Source of the DNA: Rhizobium glycinendophyticum
Lineage (GTDB): Bacteria; Pseudomonadota; Alphaproteobacteria; Rhizobiales; Rhizobiaceae
Length of the DNA: 64,000 bases
Assembly (NCBI RefSeq): GCF_006443685.1
Contig: NZ_VFYP01000003.1
Span: forward strand, 62,001-126,000
Reading direction: 5' to 3'
Every line of letters begins with the position of its first letter. The first letter of the stretch is position 1. The notes beneath the pieces are model-generated. The model was not told where the DNA came from, made no database searches, and saw only the letters and a program-made list of their open reading frames with translations. The position numbers and the translations under genes were made by a program. Shown here piece after piece: positions 1-8,053 of the stretch.

Positions 1-476
<476 letters not shown>

Positions 477-678
477 TCATGTTGGATGAGCCCTTTCAAG
501 CCAAAGCGCCTTGGTCTTTCGGACTAGACTTTGGTCGTGCATACCGCCCGTGACAGTTGCAAGCCGTCTCGGCCGCCATGCTCCAAAGCCCGGCTGGCGC
601 AGACGAACGATACGTGCGGAGCAGCGCGCTGTAAGCCGGCGCCTGTGCTGTTACCCAAGGGATATGAGACGTAGTGGG

Positions 679-1146
679 TCAGGGCACCATGAGCAGCGCC
701 AGATCCGCCTCCGCCGGATCGGCGACCTCATAGGAAAAGCTCTTGCCCCGGACAAGCGTCAGAACGGGCGCCCCATGCACGGTGGACAGCGTGACGCTGC
801 CGTCTTCGTTCTGCGTCCAATTCGTCGCTCGGGCGAGGCCGGGCCATACGGATTCGCAATCGGGAGGGGCAAAGAAGTCCCGACTGCGGCTCGTCAGCGT
901 CGCCCCCCGCTCAACGAGGCAGACGGTCTTTCGTGAAAAATTGGATACGGAAAAGACCGCCGGCGGGGAGGCTGCAGAAATCTGCGGCGCAAACACTCCC
1001 GCTGGCGGCGTTGACCCGACAGTGATGGAATCGGGAACCTGATCAGCAACGACGGCTGGGCCCTGCCCAATCCACAGCGACAGCAGAACCGCAGACGCAG
1101 CCGCCGAAACGGCCGAGACACTCAGCACCTGGAGATAGGCCTTCAT
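679..1146 (-). CDS. AprI/Inh-family metalloprotease inhibitor-like protein
   Basis: This 155-residue protein has a hydrophobic N-terminal signal or anchor (about residues 5-28), a Pro/Ala-rich linker, and a C-terminal domain of about 85 residues. That domain has two cysteines, C76 and C97, followed by the motif RATNW and a strand-rich region (DGSVTLSTVHG). This matches the Inh domain of periplasmic inhibitors of serralysin-type zinc proteases, where the two cysteines form a disulfide. No protease gene lies beside it, so it may protect the periplasm or have another binding role. It stands alone, with AGAGG upstream of the ATG. Family assignment is fairly secure; target unknown. Confidence 0.72.
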   Translation of the reverse strand: MKAYLQVLSVSAVSAAASAVLLSLWIGQGPAVVADQVPDSITVGSTPPAGVFAPQISAASPPAVFSVSNFSRKTVCLVERGATLTSRSRDFFAPPDCESVWPGLARATNWTQNEDGSVTLSTVHGAPVLTLVRGKSFSYEVADPAEADLALLMVP

Positions 1147-1233
1147 GGACGCACATCCTCTTGCCCGAGACGGGTATGGCGAACAAGGATGCGCCTTGAA
1201 GCTTGCGGAAGGCTGACGAGATTTAGAAACGCC

Positions 1234-2199
1234 TTAAGAAGACGCAGAGGTTTCCGGAACCGGGGTCAAAGCCTTGCCGCTATCGAACCAGGCGATCAGG
1301 TTGTTCGCAACCAGATCCGCCATGGCATTCCGGGTCGGAACAGACGCCGAGGCGACATGCGGCAACAGCGAGACGTTTTTAAGCGCAATCAGGTCATCTG
1401 GCACCTGCGGCTCGTCGGCGTAGACGTCGAGACCGGCCGCCGCGATCGTGCCATCCTGAAGCGCGCGGATCAACGCCGGCTGATCGATCGTTGACCCCCG
1501 ACCGACATTGATCAGAACCCCGTCCGGCCCGAGAGCTTCCAGAACCTCGGCATTGATCGATCCCTTGGTTTGGGGCGTGGCCGGCACGATGGAAATCAGC
1601 GTATCGACTGCGCGGGCGAGCCCCAGCAGACTGTCATGATAGGCGAAGGACACGTCCGAACGCGGGCTGCGGGTGTGGTAGCTGATGTCGACCTTGAAGG
1701 GCACCAGGCGTTCCGCGATTTCGAGCCCGATCCGTCCGAGCCCATGGATGCCGATGCGACGCCCCTTGAGCGACATCGGCGACAGCGGAAATGGGCCCTC
1801 GGCGGCCCATCGACCGGCCCGCAGATAGCTTTCGGCGGCCGGAAACTGGCGCAGTGTGTTAAGAAGCAGAGCGATCGTCGTGTCCGCCACCTCGTCGTTC
1901 AGCACATCCGGCGTGTTGGTGACCACGATCCCGCGAGCTGCTGCAGCCTTCACGTCCACCCCGTCATAGCCGACGCCAAAGCTGCCGATCACCTGCAGAT
2001 GCGGCAGGGCCTCGATCAGCGAGGCGGGAAAACGCCCGGACACGGCAGCGCCCCTCACACCCGACCGCGTCTCTTCCGTCAAAGCAACGACGGCATCTGC
2101 ACTATCGATCTCGACCAGGTCGAACCGCTCCGTCAGCCGCGCGCGAACGCGCGGGTGAATCCGCCCCGGGATAAGGATCGTGATGCGTTCCGATGACAT
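1234..2199 (-). CDS. D-2-hydroxyacid dehydrogenase (glyoxylate/hydroxypyruvate reductase type)
   Basis: A 321-residue NAD(P)-dependent D-2-hydroxyacid dehydrogenase. The nucleotide-binding motif GLGRIG is at residues 153-158, and the catalytic triad is visible as R234 (NVGRGS), E263 (ADEPQ) and H281 (LLPHVAS). Length and motifs fit the GhrB/hydroxypyruvate reductase branch, which reduces glyoxylate or hydroxypyruvate in the cytoplasm. It starts at an ATG after AAGGAG, only 17 bp downstream of the LacI-family gene at 2217-3233, so the two probably form one transcript. Linkage to a sugar-type repressor suggests a role in sugar-acid catabolism. The exact substrate cannot be read from sequence. 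Confidence 0.9.
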   Translation of the reverse strand: MSSERITILIPGRIHPRVRARLTERFDLVEIDSADAVVALTEETRSGVRGAAVSGRFPASLIEALPHLQVIGSFGVGYDGVDVKAAAARGIVVTNTPDVLNDEVADTTIALLLNTLRQFPAAESYLRAGRWAAEGPFPLSPMSLKGRRIGIHGLGRIGLEIAERLVPFKVDISYHTRSPRSDVSFAYHDSLLGLARAVDTLISIVPATPQTKGSINAEVLEALGPDGVLINVGRGSTIDQPALIRALQDGTIAAAGLDVYADEPQVPDDLIALKNVSLLPHVASASVPTRNAMADLVANNLIAWFDSGKALTPVPETSASS

Positions 2200-2216
2200 G
2201 GAAAACTCCTTGGTCT

Positions 2217-3233
2217 CTAGCGGCGGATCGGACCGGTTGACTGACGAATCCGCATCTCCGGCTTGATCAGGTGGATGCCGTCAGGCTCATGACTGCCCGC
2301 AAGCTTGTCGAGCAGGGCACGGGCCGCGAGCCGTCCGACTTCCGCCTGTCCGTTCCATACGGTCGTCAGCGACGGGGTCGCGATTGACGCCTCTTCGAGG
2401 TCATCATAGCCCGTAACGGAGATATCCTGACCGGGGATCAGACCGGCACGCGCGATGCCGTTCATCAACCCGATCGCTACCAGATCGTTCCAGCAGACGG
2501 CAGCAGTCGGTTTCTGTGGCAGCGACAGGAAGTTGACGGCAGCCTCGAACCCGCCTTGCTTGGTGCGTGGGCCAGGAATGCGAAGACCGGGATCGACCTC
2601 GATACCCGCCTTGCGCAACGCATTCACATAGCCCTGGTAGCGGTCACGGCCGGTCGATGTCTGATCCGTACCGCCGATCATGGCAATCGAGCGATGCCCG
2701 AGGCCAATCAGATGATTGGTGGCAAGCGAGATTCCATAGGTGTCATCACCGCGATAGATCGGGACGTCGACACCTTCCATGGACCGCGCCACGAAGATCG
2801 CCGGCATGCCGTTGTTTTCCGCTAGCGCCACGTCTTCCGGCGGCGTGCCGATGGCGGGCGACATGATGACACCGTCCCCGCCGAGCTGCAGCAGGGTTTC
2901 CACGAACATGCGCTGCTTGTCGACACTGTCGTAATGATTGGACAGGATGAAGGTATGCCGGCTGCGGTCGAGCTCGGTTTCGATGGCTTTCAGAATTTCC
3001 CCGTAGAACGGGTTCATGATGTCATGCACGACGACGCCGATGATCCCGGAGCGGGAGGTGCGCAGACTGGCGGCACGCCGGTTGTAGATATAGCCGAGAT
3101 GCCGGGCCTGCTCCTTGATCTTCTCCCGCGTGTCGACCGCCACCAGAGGACTGTCACGCAGCGCAAGCGAGATGGTGGCAGTTGAAAGACCAAGAGACTC
3201 CGCAATGGTCGAAAGCTTTACCTTTTGCGCCAC
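2217..3233 (-). CDS. LacI-family transcriptional regulator
   Basis: A 338-residue repressor with an N-terminal LacI helix-turn-helix (STIAESLGLSTATISLAL, about residues 8-25), a hinge, and a periplasmic-binding-protein-like effector domain (GIIGVVVHDIMNPFY, then SVTGYDDLEEASIATPSLTT near the C terminus). The start is a GTG preceded by GGGAGGAAAC. The gene leads a likely operon with the 2-hydroxyacid dehydrogenase immediately downstream. AT-rich palindromes just upstream (3278-3294) are candidate autoregulatory operators. The effector is probably a sugar or sugar acid, but cannot be named. Confidence 0.93.
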   Translation of the reverse strand: MAQKVKLSTIAESLGLSTATISLALRDSPLVAVDTREKIKEQARHLGYIYNRRAASLRTSRSGIIGVVVHDIMNPFYGEILKAIETELDRSRHTFILSNHYDSVDKQRMFVETLLQLGGDGVIMSPAIGTPPEDVALAENNGMPAIFVARSMEGVDVPIYRGDDTYGISLATNHLIGLGHRSIAMIGGTDQTSTGRDRYQGYVNALRKAGIEVDPGLRIPGPRTKQGGFEAAVNFLSLPQKPTAAVCWNDLVAIGLMNGIARAGLIPGQDISVTGYDDLEEASIATPSLTTVWNGQAEVGRLAARALLDKLAGSHEPDGIHLIKPEMRIRQSTGPIRR

Positions 3234-3277
3234 GTTTCCTCCCTCGCAGCAAAATCGGTGGTCGCCTTGGCGCCCTT

Positions 3278-3294
3278 AAACGTTTTAATTAAAC
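3278..3294. promoter_or_regulatory. candidate LacI-type operator upstream of the lacI-dehydrogenase operon
   Basis: The 8-bp palindrome AAACGTTT (3278-3285) is followed directly by a second symmetric element with arms GTTT and AAAC around an AT core (3282-3294). LacI-family operators often have AAACGTTT-like centres. The site lies 45-61 bp upstream of the repressor start, where it could control autoregulation. Assignment is from symmetry and position only. Confidence 0.45.
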
Positions 3295-3310
3295 AATTAA
3301 AAGGGCCTTT

Positions 3311-3868
3311 TCAATCGTCTTCATCAACGTCGTTGGCGGAACGAGAGAGTGAGACCTTACCCGACAGATTGCCATCGACGATGGCCAGCAGCTTGACCAA
3401 AGTTCGCAATTCCTTGTTGGAGAGGCCCCGCACCGCTTCCTGCTCGCACTCTGCCGTCGCACCGGCAATGCGCTCGACGGTGTTGCGCCCCTCCTCCGTC
3501 AGATGGACCTTGGTCAGGCGTGCATCGCGATCATCCGCCCGACGAAAGACGAAACCCTGCGCTTCCATGCGGCCGATGGTGCGGGTCATGGTGGGTGCCT
3601 TGACGCCGAGACGCTGGGCAAGAGCACCGGGGGTAAGCCCGTCTTCCACCGACAGCAACTGGATCACGCCATCCTGCCCCGGATAAAGGCCGCTTTCGGC
3701 AAGGCCATGCGACAGCCGGGTGCGCATGCCGCGCGCCACCTGCGTCACGGCATTGGCAAGTGTGCCCGGAGCGGCAGGCTCTTTCTTCTTGCCGGCCTTC
3801 TTCCGCTCAGCCTTTTCAGACTTGTCTTTATCGGCCCGCTCCTTGTCGGCCTTGTCCTTTTTCGCCAT
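3311..3868 (-). CDS. MarR-family transcriptional regulator with a lysine-rich N-terminal extension
   Basis: A 185-residue protein. The first 33 or so residues are almost entirely Lys, Glu, Asp and Ala. A winged-helix MarR domain follows, with the recognition region LTPGALAQRLGVKAPTMTRT and the wing RADDRDARLTKVHLT. The extension is unusual for MarR proteins, which normally start close to the first dimerisation helix. It may add non-specific DNA contact or be an unstructured tail. The ATG follows GGGGAGAG. It is divergent from the creatininase-family gene at 3972, with about 100 bp between them, making that gene a plausible target. DNA-binding function is secure; ligand unknown. Confidence 0.9.
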   Translation of the reverse strand: MAKKDKADKERADKDKSEKAERKKAGKKKEPAAPGTLANAVTQVARGMRTRLSHGLAESGLYPGQDGVIQLLSVEDGLTPGALAQRLGVKAPTMTRTIGRMEAQGFVFRRADDRDARLTKVHLTEEGRNTVERIAGATAECEQEAVRGLSNKELRTLVKLLAIVDGNLSGKVSLSRSANDVDEDD

Positions 3869-3971
3869 TACTCTCCCCGGGCTTCGCGCATCTGCGGCAT
3901 GGTCGGCCTACCACCCGGACAGGCCGTCGAACTGGCTGCAAGTCTTAACGAAGATCAGGAGGCGATGCCAG

Positions 3972-4763
3972 ATGTCGAAACCGATGCCTTGGTACGAGGA
4001 AAACAATCCATCTCTTGAGCCCGAAGAACGGGCGGAATGGATCGCCGTCCTCCCCCTTGGCGCGCACGAGCAACACGGGCCGCACTTGCCGTTCGACACC
4101 GACACGCTGATCGCCCGCGGCATAGTAGATCGTGTCGTGGCGGCCTTGCCTGCCTCCTTGCCGGTGACGGTGCTTCCGGTCGAGACAGTCGGCTACTCCA
4201 TCGAGCACATGGACGTCGAGGGCACACGCACCCTTTCCTATGACGAGGCCATCACCCGCTGGCTCGCCATTGCCGAGAATCTCCATCGTCGGGGTATCCG
4301 TAAACTGGTTCTCCTCAACGCCCATGGCGGCAATTCGCCATTACTGACCATCGTGGCAACCGAAGCGCGCGTGCGCTTCAACATGCTGGTCGTGGCAACC
4401 AGCTGGACCCGCTTCGGTCAACCGGACGGCTGGATGGCCCCGGAAGACAAGGCGATCGACATTCATGGCGGCGATATCGAGACATCGGTGATGCTGGTGC
4501 TCTGCCCCGAACGCGTCGACATGACGAAGGCAGCCGCCTTTCCTTCGCGCCAGGCAGAATACACCACGCGCTTCAAGCACCTGCGCGCCTACGGCCCCCA
4601 CGCGTTTGGCTGGAAGATGTCAGACCTCAACAAGGACGGCGTCGCCGGCAATGCTGCGGCAGCGACGGCGCAGCGGGGTGAGAAGCTGATCGCCCACAGC
4701 GTGAAGGGGCTGATTGAGCTGCTTGAGGATGTACACGGGTTTGATGTGACGACCCTTCGGTGA
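3972..4763 (+). CDS. creatininase-family protein (metal-dependent amidohydrolase)
   Basis: A 263-residue protein of the creatininase/MftE superfamily. The metal-binding signature is present near the N terminus (LGAHEQHGPHLPFDTDT), followed by LNAHGGN and IHGGDIETS, which supply further metal ligands and the catalytic region. I chose the ATG at 3972 because AGGAGG lies about 8 bases upstream and the homologous region begins just after it; the longer open frame upstream overlaps the divergent marR gene. Family members include creatinine amidohydrolase and enzymes acting on cyclic amides. The substrate here is unknown. The divergent MarR gene may regulate it. Confidence 0.88.
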   Translation: MSKPMPWYEENNPSLEPEERAEWIAVLPLGAHEQHGPHLPFDTDTLIARGIVDRVVAALPASLPVTVLPVETVGYSIEHMDVEGTRTLSYDEAITRWLAIAENLHRRGIRKLVLLNAHGGNSPLLTIVATEARVRFNMLVVATSWTRFGQPDGWMAPEDKAIDIHGGDIETSVMLVLCPERVDMTKAAAFPSRQAEYTTRFKHLRAYGPHAFGWKMSDLNKDGVAGNAAAATAQRGEKLIAHSVKGLIELLEDVHGFDVTTLR

Positions 4764-4817
4764 GCTTGCATCCTCGTACGGATAAGCTCATTTTCGAAGA
4801 GAACCGAGGGTTGCCGC

Positions 4818-5093
4818 ATGAGGATTTTCCGTACAGGACGCGCAGGAAAATTAGGCGAACTCATCGATCGGGCAGACAAGGGAGAAGACATACTCCTGAC
4901 CCGAGACGGAGATCCGATTGCGCGTATTGTTCCTTTGAAGGCTGTCGAGACGCCCACGAGAAGCAGAGACGAGTTCCGCGTCGCCCTACGCGAGATCAAG
5001 GAACGAGCGCGGCAGACGGCAGACCCATTTCCGGGCGAAACTGCCGCCAGAAGCCAAGACTTCCTGTATGACGAGGATGGCCTGCCGCAGTGA
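4818..5093 (+). CDS. Phd/YefM-type antitoxin
   Basis: A 91-residue protein whose N-terminal half fits the Phd/YefM antitoxin fold: AGKLGELIDRADKGEDILLTR, a Gly-Asp-Pro turn and ARIVPLKAV. The C-terminal half is polar and likely disordered until it binds toxin. Its stop codon overlaps the start of the PIN toxin gene by 4 bp (GTGA), the classic antitoxin-first arrangement that couples translation. It probably binds its own promoter and represses the pair. The gene follows the creatininase-family gene by 54 bp on the same strand but is functionally separate. Confidence 0.85.
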   Translation: MRIFRTGRAGKLGELIDRADKGEDILLTRDGDPIARIVPLKAVETPTRSRDEFRVALREIKERARQTADPFPGETAARSQDFLYDEDGLPQ

Positions 5094-5500
5094 TCGCCAT
5101 CGACACCTCAGCTCACATGGCAATCTTACAACAAGAAGTACACGGAGTAGCCTGTGAACAGGCCATAGGAAGGGCCGGGCGGCGGCTCATTTCTGCGGCG
5201 ACGATCGCTGAATGCCTCATCGTGGCAAGTCGTCGTCGACTTACCGGCCCCATGCAAAGTCTCTTCTCCATTGTCGTAACCGAAACCATAGATCTCACCC
5301 AGGCCCGATCCGAACGCGCCGCAGCTACCTACAAGCGCTTCGGCAAAGGCATCCGTCCCGCATCCCTCAACTTCGGCGATTGCTTTGCCTACGCTACGGC
5401 GACGGAATTCGACTGCCCGCTGCTCTATGTCGGCGATGACTTTGCGCGCACCGACCTTCGCTCGACACTCTCCACCTCCTCTCCGCATGAAAGCCTTTGA
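5090..5500 (+). CDS. VapC-type PIN-domain toxin (ribonuclease)
   Basis: A 136-residue PIN-domain protein starting at a GTG that overlaps the antitoxin stop. The acidic active-site residues expected of a Mg-dependent PIN nuclease are present: D5 (MIAIDTSA), E41 (IAECLIVASRR), D97 (NFGDCFAYATA) and D116/D117 with D122 (VGDDFARTDL). Active VapC toxins cleave tRNA or rRNA and arrest translation until neutralised by the paired antitoxin. All catalytic positions look intact, so the module is probably functional. No mobile-element remains are visible around it. Confidence 0.9.
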   Translation: MIAIDTSAHMAILQQEVHGVACEQAIGRAGRRLISAATIAECLIVASRRRLTGPMQSLFSIVVTETIDLTQARSERAAATYKRFGKGIRPASLNFGDCFAYATATEFDCPLLYVGDDFARTDLRSTLSTSSPHESL

Positions 5501-5527
5501 ACTGGCGAAGCGGAACGCCTATATGGG

Positions 5528-5540
5528 GTAATACAATTAC
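5528..5540. promoter_or_regulatory. 13-bp palindrome upstream of the COG0523 GTPase gene
   Basis: The sequence GTAATACAATTAC has perfect 5-bp arms (GTAAT/ATTAC) around a 3-bp centre and lies 40 bp ahead of the GTPase start. Genes of this GTPase family are often controlled by Zur, and alphaproteobacterial Zur boxes are AT-rich palindromes. The match to a Zur box is only partial, so the protein that binds here is an inference. Confidence 0.35.
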
Positions 5541-5579
5541 AGCCGCACCGCCCGGCACCCCCTGACATCTGAGGCTTTC

Positions 5580-6689
5580 ATGACCGAAGCATCCGTAAAA
5601 CCGACACCCGTCACCGTGCTCACCGGCTATCTCGGCGCCGGCAAGACGACGCTCCTCAACCGCATTCTGTCTGAGAACCACGGCAAAAAATACGCCGTCA
5701 TCGTCAACGAGTTCGGCGAGATCGGCATCGACAACGACCTGATTGTCGAGTCGGATGAAGAAATCTACGAGATGAACAACGGCTGCGTCTGCTGCACCGT
5801 GCGTGGCGACCTTATCCGTGTCGTTGAAGGCCTGATGCGGCGTCCGGGCCGCTTCGATGGTATCATCGTCGAGACCACGGGCCTCGCCGATCCTGTTCCG
5901 GTCGCACAGACCTTCTTCATGGACGACGATGTCCGCACCAAGACGGAGCTTGATGCTGTCGTCGCCCTTGTGGATGCCAAGCATCTGCCGCTGCGCCTCA
6001 AGGACAGCCGCGAAGCCGAGGACCAGATCGCCTTCGCCGATGTCGTCGTCATCAACAAGGCCGACCTTGTCAGCCATGACGAACTCCACCAGATCGAGCA
6101 CATCGTGCGCGCCATCAACCCGTCGGCCCGCATCTACTCGACCACCCGGTCGGGTGTCGATCTGACAAAGGTTCTCGACCAGGGCGCCTTCAACCTTGAG
6201 CGCGCACTGGAAAACGACCCGCATTTCCTCGATCATGACGATCCGAACCATGTCTGTGGTCCGGACTGCGACCACGATCATCACCATGGCCATGAACACC
6301 ACCATCACGACCACCACGATCATGGTCACGGGCACGATCATGGCCATGGCCATCACCATCATGACCACGCCCCCTCGGCGATCCATGATGTCACCGTCAC
6401 CTCGGTCTCGCTGCGCGGCGGCGAGATGAACCCGGATCGCTTCTTCCCGTGGATTCAGAAGGTCACCCAGACGCAAGGGCCGAATATCCTACGCCTCAAG
6501 GGCATCATTGCCTTCAAGGGCGATGAGGAGCGTTATGTCGTTCAGGGCGTGCACATGATCGTTGAAGGTGATCACCAGCGTCCGTGGAAGGATGGCGAAA
6601 AGCGCGAAAGCCGCCTCGTCTTCATCGGCCGCGAGCTTGACCGCGAGAAGCTCGAAGCGAGCTTCAAGGCCTGCGAAGCCACCGCCTGA
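5580..6689 (+). CDS. CobW/COG0523-family metallochaperone GTPase with a His-rich loop
   Basis: A 369-residue G3E GTPase. It shows Walker A (GYLGAGKT, 16-23), the metal-binding CxCC motif (C69, C71, C72 in NNGCVCC), ETTGLADP (98-105), the base-recognition NKAD (159-162) and a CobW C-terminal domain. Between the two domains, residues about 224-264 are a long His/Asp/Gly tract with more than 20 histidines. Relatives deliver zinc to client enzymes (ZNG1/ZigA type) or cobalt for B12; no cobalamin genes are nearby, so zinc is more likely. The WD40 gene follows by 66 bp, suggesting co-transcription. A short palindrome precedes the gene. Confidence 0.92.
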   Translation: MTEASVKPTPVTVLTGYLGAGKTTLLNRILSENHGKKYAVIVNEFGEIGIDNDLIVESDEEIYEMNNGCVCCTVRGDLIRVVEGLMRRPGRFDGIIVETTGLADPVPVAQTFFMDDDVRTKTELDAVVALVDAKHLPLRLKDSREAEDQIAFADVVVINKADLVSHDELHQIEHIVRAINPSARIYSTTRSGVDLTKVLDQGAFNLERALENDPHFLDHDDPNHVCGPDCDHDHHHGHEHHHHDHHDHGHGHDHGHGHHHHDHAPSAIHDVTVTSVSLRGGEMNPDRFFPWIQKVTQTQGPNILRLKGIIAFKGDEERYVVQGVHMIVEGDHQRPWKDGEKRESRLVFIGRELDREKLEASFKACEATA

Positions 6690-6755
6690 ACCACCTGAGC
6701 GGGGCGCAACGCGCCCTTCTCCGCCAGAACTTTGCCTGAAAGAAAGCTTGTTCGT

Positions 6756-7742
6756 ATGCCTACAGTCGCCCCGCTCGATATCGAAGGTCACGTTGTCTCG
6801 ACCCATTTTCTCGGAGACATCCCGGTCTTTGCTGCCGCAACGGGCGCCATCCACCGTCTGGACGGCGGCGAGAAGGTGACGGAGGCCAATGCCGGCCTTC
6901 TCACCTGCGTCAAGGATCCGGCGAGCCAGACCCTGCTCACCGGCGGCGAAGACGGCCGCGTTCTGCGCATTGCCCATGACGGCACGGTGACAGAACTGGC
7001 CCATGTACCGCGCAAGTGGATCTCTGTCGTGGCACCAGGCCCCCAGGGTGCGGTGGCTTATGCGCATGGCAAATCGACCTTCGTCCGCCTCGCCGATGGC
7101 ACGACGAAGGATTTTACCGAGGAGCGCACTGTCGAGGCAGTCGACTTCGCGCCGAAGGGCCTGCGCATCGCGGTCGCCCGCTATAACGGCGTGACGCTCC
7201 ACTGGGTCGGCACCGCGGGTGCCCCGGTCGATCTCGAATGGAAGGGCGCACATACCGGCGTCACCTTCTCGCCCGACGGCCGCTTCGTCGTCACCATGAT
7301 GCAGGAGTCAGCGCTCCACGGCTGGAAGCTCGACGGCAAGGGATCTGACACGCGCCATATGCGCATGACGGGATATCCGGCGAAGGTAAAGTCGCTCTCC
7401 TGGTCACCCAAGGGCAAATGGCTCGCCTCTTCCGGCGCACCCGCCGCCATCGTCTGGCCTTTTGCCGGCAAGGATGGCCCTATGGGCAAGGCGCCACTTG
7501 AGCTCGGAACGCGTGCCAATATCATGGTCACCAACGTCTCCTTCCATCCGGCTGAGGAGGTTTTGGCGATCGGCTTCATTGATGGCATGATCCTGGCGGT
7601 TCGCATCACCGACGGCAAAGAGGCACTCCTGCGTCGCCCGGGCAAGGGGGCAATCACCTCGATGGCCTGGAGTTCCAGCGGCAAGCTTCTGGCTTTCGGC
7701 TCGGAATCAGGCGACTGCGGCGTGGTCGACATCGCCGGTTGA
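6756..7742 (+). CDS. WD40-repeat beta-propeller protein
   Basis: A 328-residue cytoplasmic protein with no signal peptide. It consists of degenerate WD40-like blades, recognisable in VTFSPDGRFVVT, LSWSPKGKWLASSGA, VSFHPAEEVLAIGF and MAWSSSGKLLAFGS. I use the ATG at 6756 rather than the TTG at 6732 because the ATG has a GAAAGAA stretch upstream and the propeller begins soon after. It lies 66 bp downstream of the metallochaperone GTPase on the same strand and is probably co-transcribed. Propellers of this kind usually act as binding scaffolds; a role in metal allocation with the GTPase is inferred from adjacency only. Confidence 0.85.
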   Translation: MPTVAPLDIEGHVVSTHFLGDIPVFAAATGAIHRLDGGEKVTEANAGLLTCVKDPASQTLLTGGEDGRVLRIAHDGTVTELAHVPRKWISVVAPGPQGAVAYAHGKSTFVRLADGTTKDFTEERTVEAVDFAPKGLRIAVARYNGVTLHWVGTAGAPVDLEWKGAHTGVTFSPDGRFVVTMMQESALHGWKLDGKGSDTRHMRMTGYPAKVKSLSWSPKGKWLASSGAPAAIVWPFAGKDGPMGKAPLELGTRANIMVTNVSFHPAEEVLAIGFIDGMILAVRITDGKEALLRRPGKGAITSMAWSSSGKLLAFGSESGDCGVVDIAG

Positions 7743-8053
7743 TTGTGCCCAAAGCAGCCGAAACACTTCTCAATTGCGTGTAGAGCATACATTTTTCGCC
7801 CCTAGAGTTAGGGGAGGCGAAAAATCGCATATTTTGGTTCACCGAATACTTACCTTAACCATGCGGTAGTAATTCCATCCCTAATTTGGGGTGGGCGAGC
7901 AAGAGACAGAACGCCGGGTCTCGCCTGGACTGGGAATCACTCCTTCAAAATGTTGCGAACAATATCCGATTCAACGATGGCAAGACCTGCCAGCGGGGCG
8001 CAGACGCGTGCGAACTGCTACGGCTTGGTCTATCGCGCCAATGGACCCGCCCC
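7743..8053. other. intergenic region between the WD40 gene and the chemoreceptor
   Basis: This 311-bp stretch holds the hairpin described at 7791-7825 and an AT-richer segment (about 7826-7885) likely to contain the chemoreceptor promoter. The frame of the chemoreceptor stays open back to 7886, but the predicted extension lacks family similarity. I see no other gene here. Confidence 0.6.
7791..7825. terminator. bidirectional hairpin downstream of the WD40 gene
   Basis: The outer stem ATTTTTCG/CGAAAAAT (8 bp) and inner stem CCCCTA/TAGGGG (6 bp) enclose a GAGT loop, with a 3-base bulge on the 3' side. AT-rich outer pairs give T-rich flanks on both strands. Its position 48 bp after the WD40 stop fits transcription termination. 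Confidence 0.6.

Noticed and set aside
5394..6476. A 360-residue open frame on the minus strand
   Set aside because: It lies wholly antisense to the metallochaperone GTPase. Its Met/Val-rich stretch is the mirror of the His-codon run. No ribosome site or family similarity.
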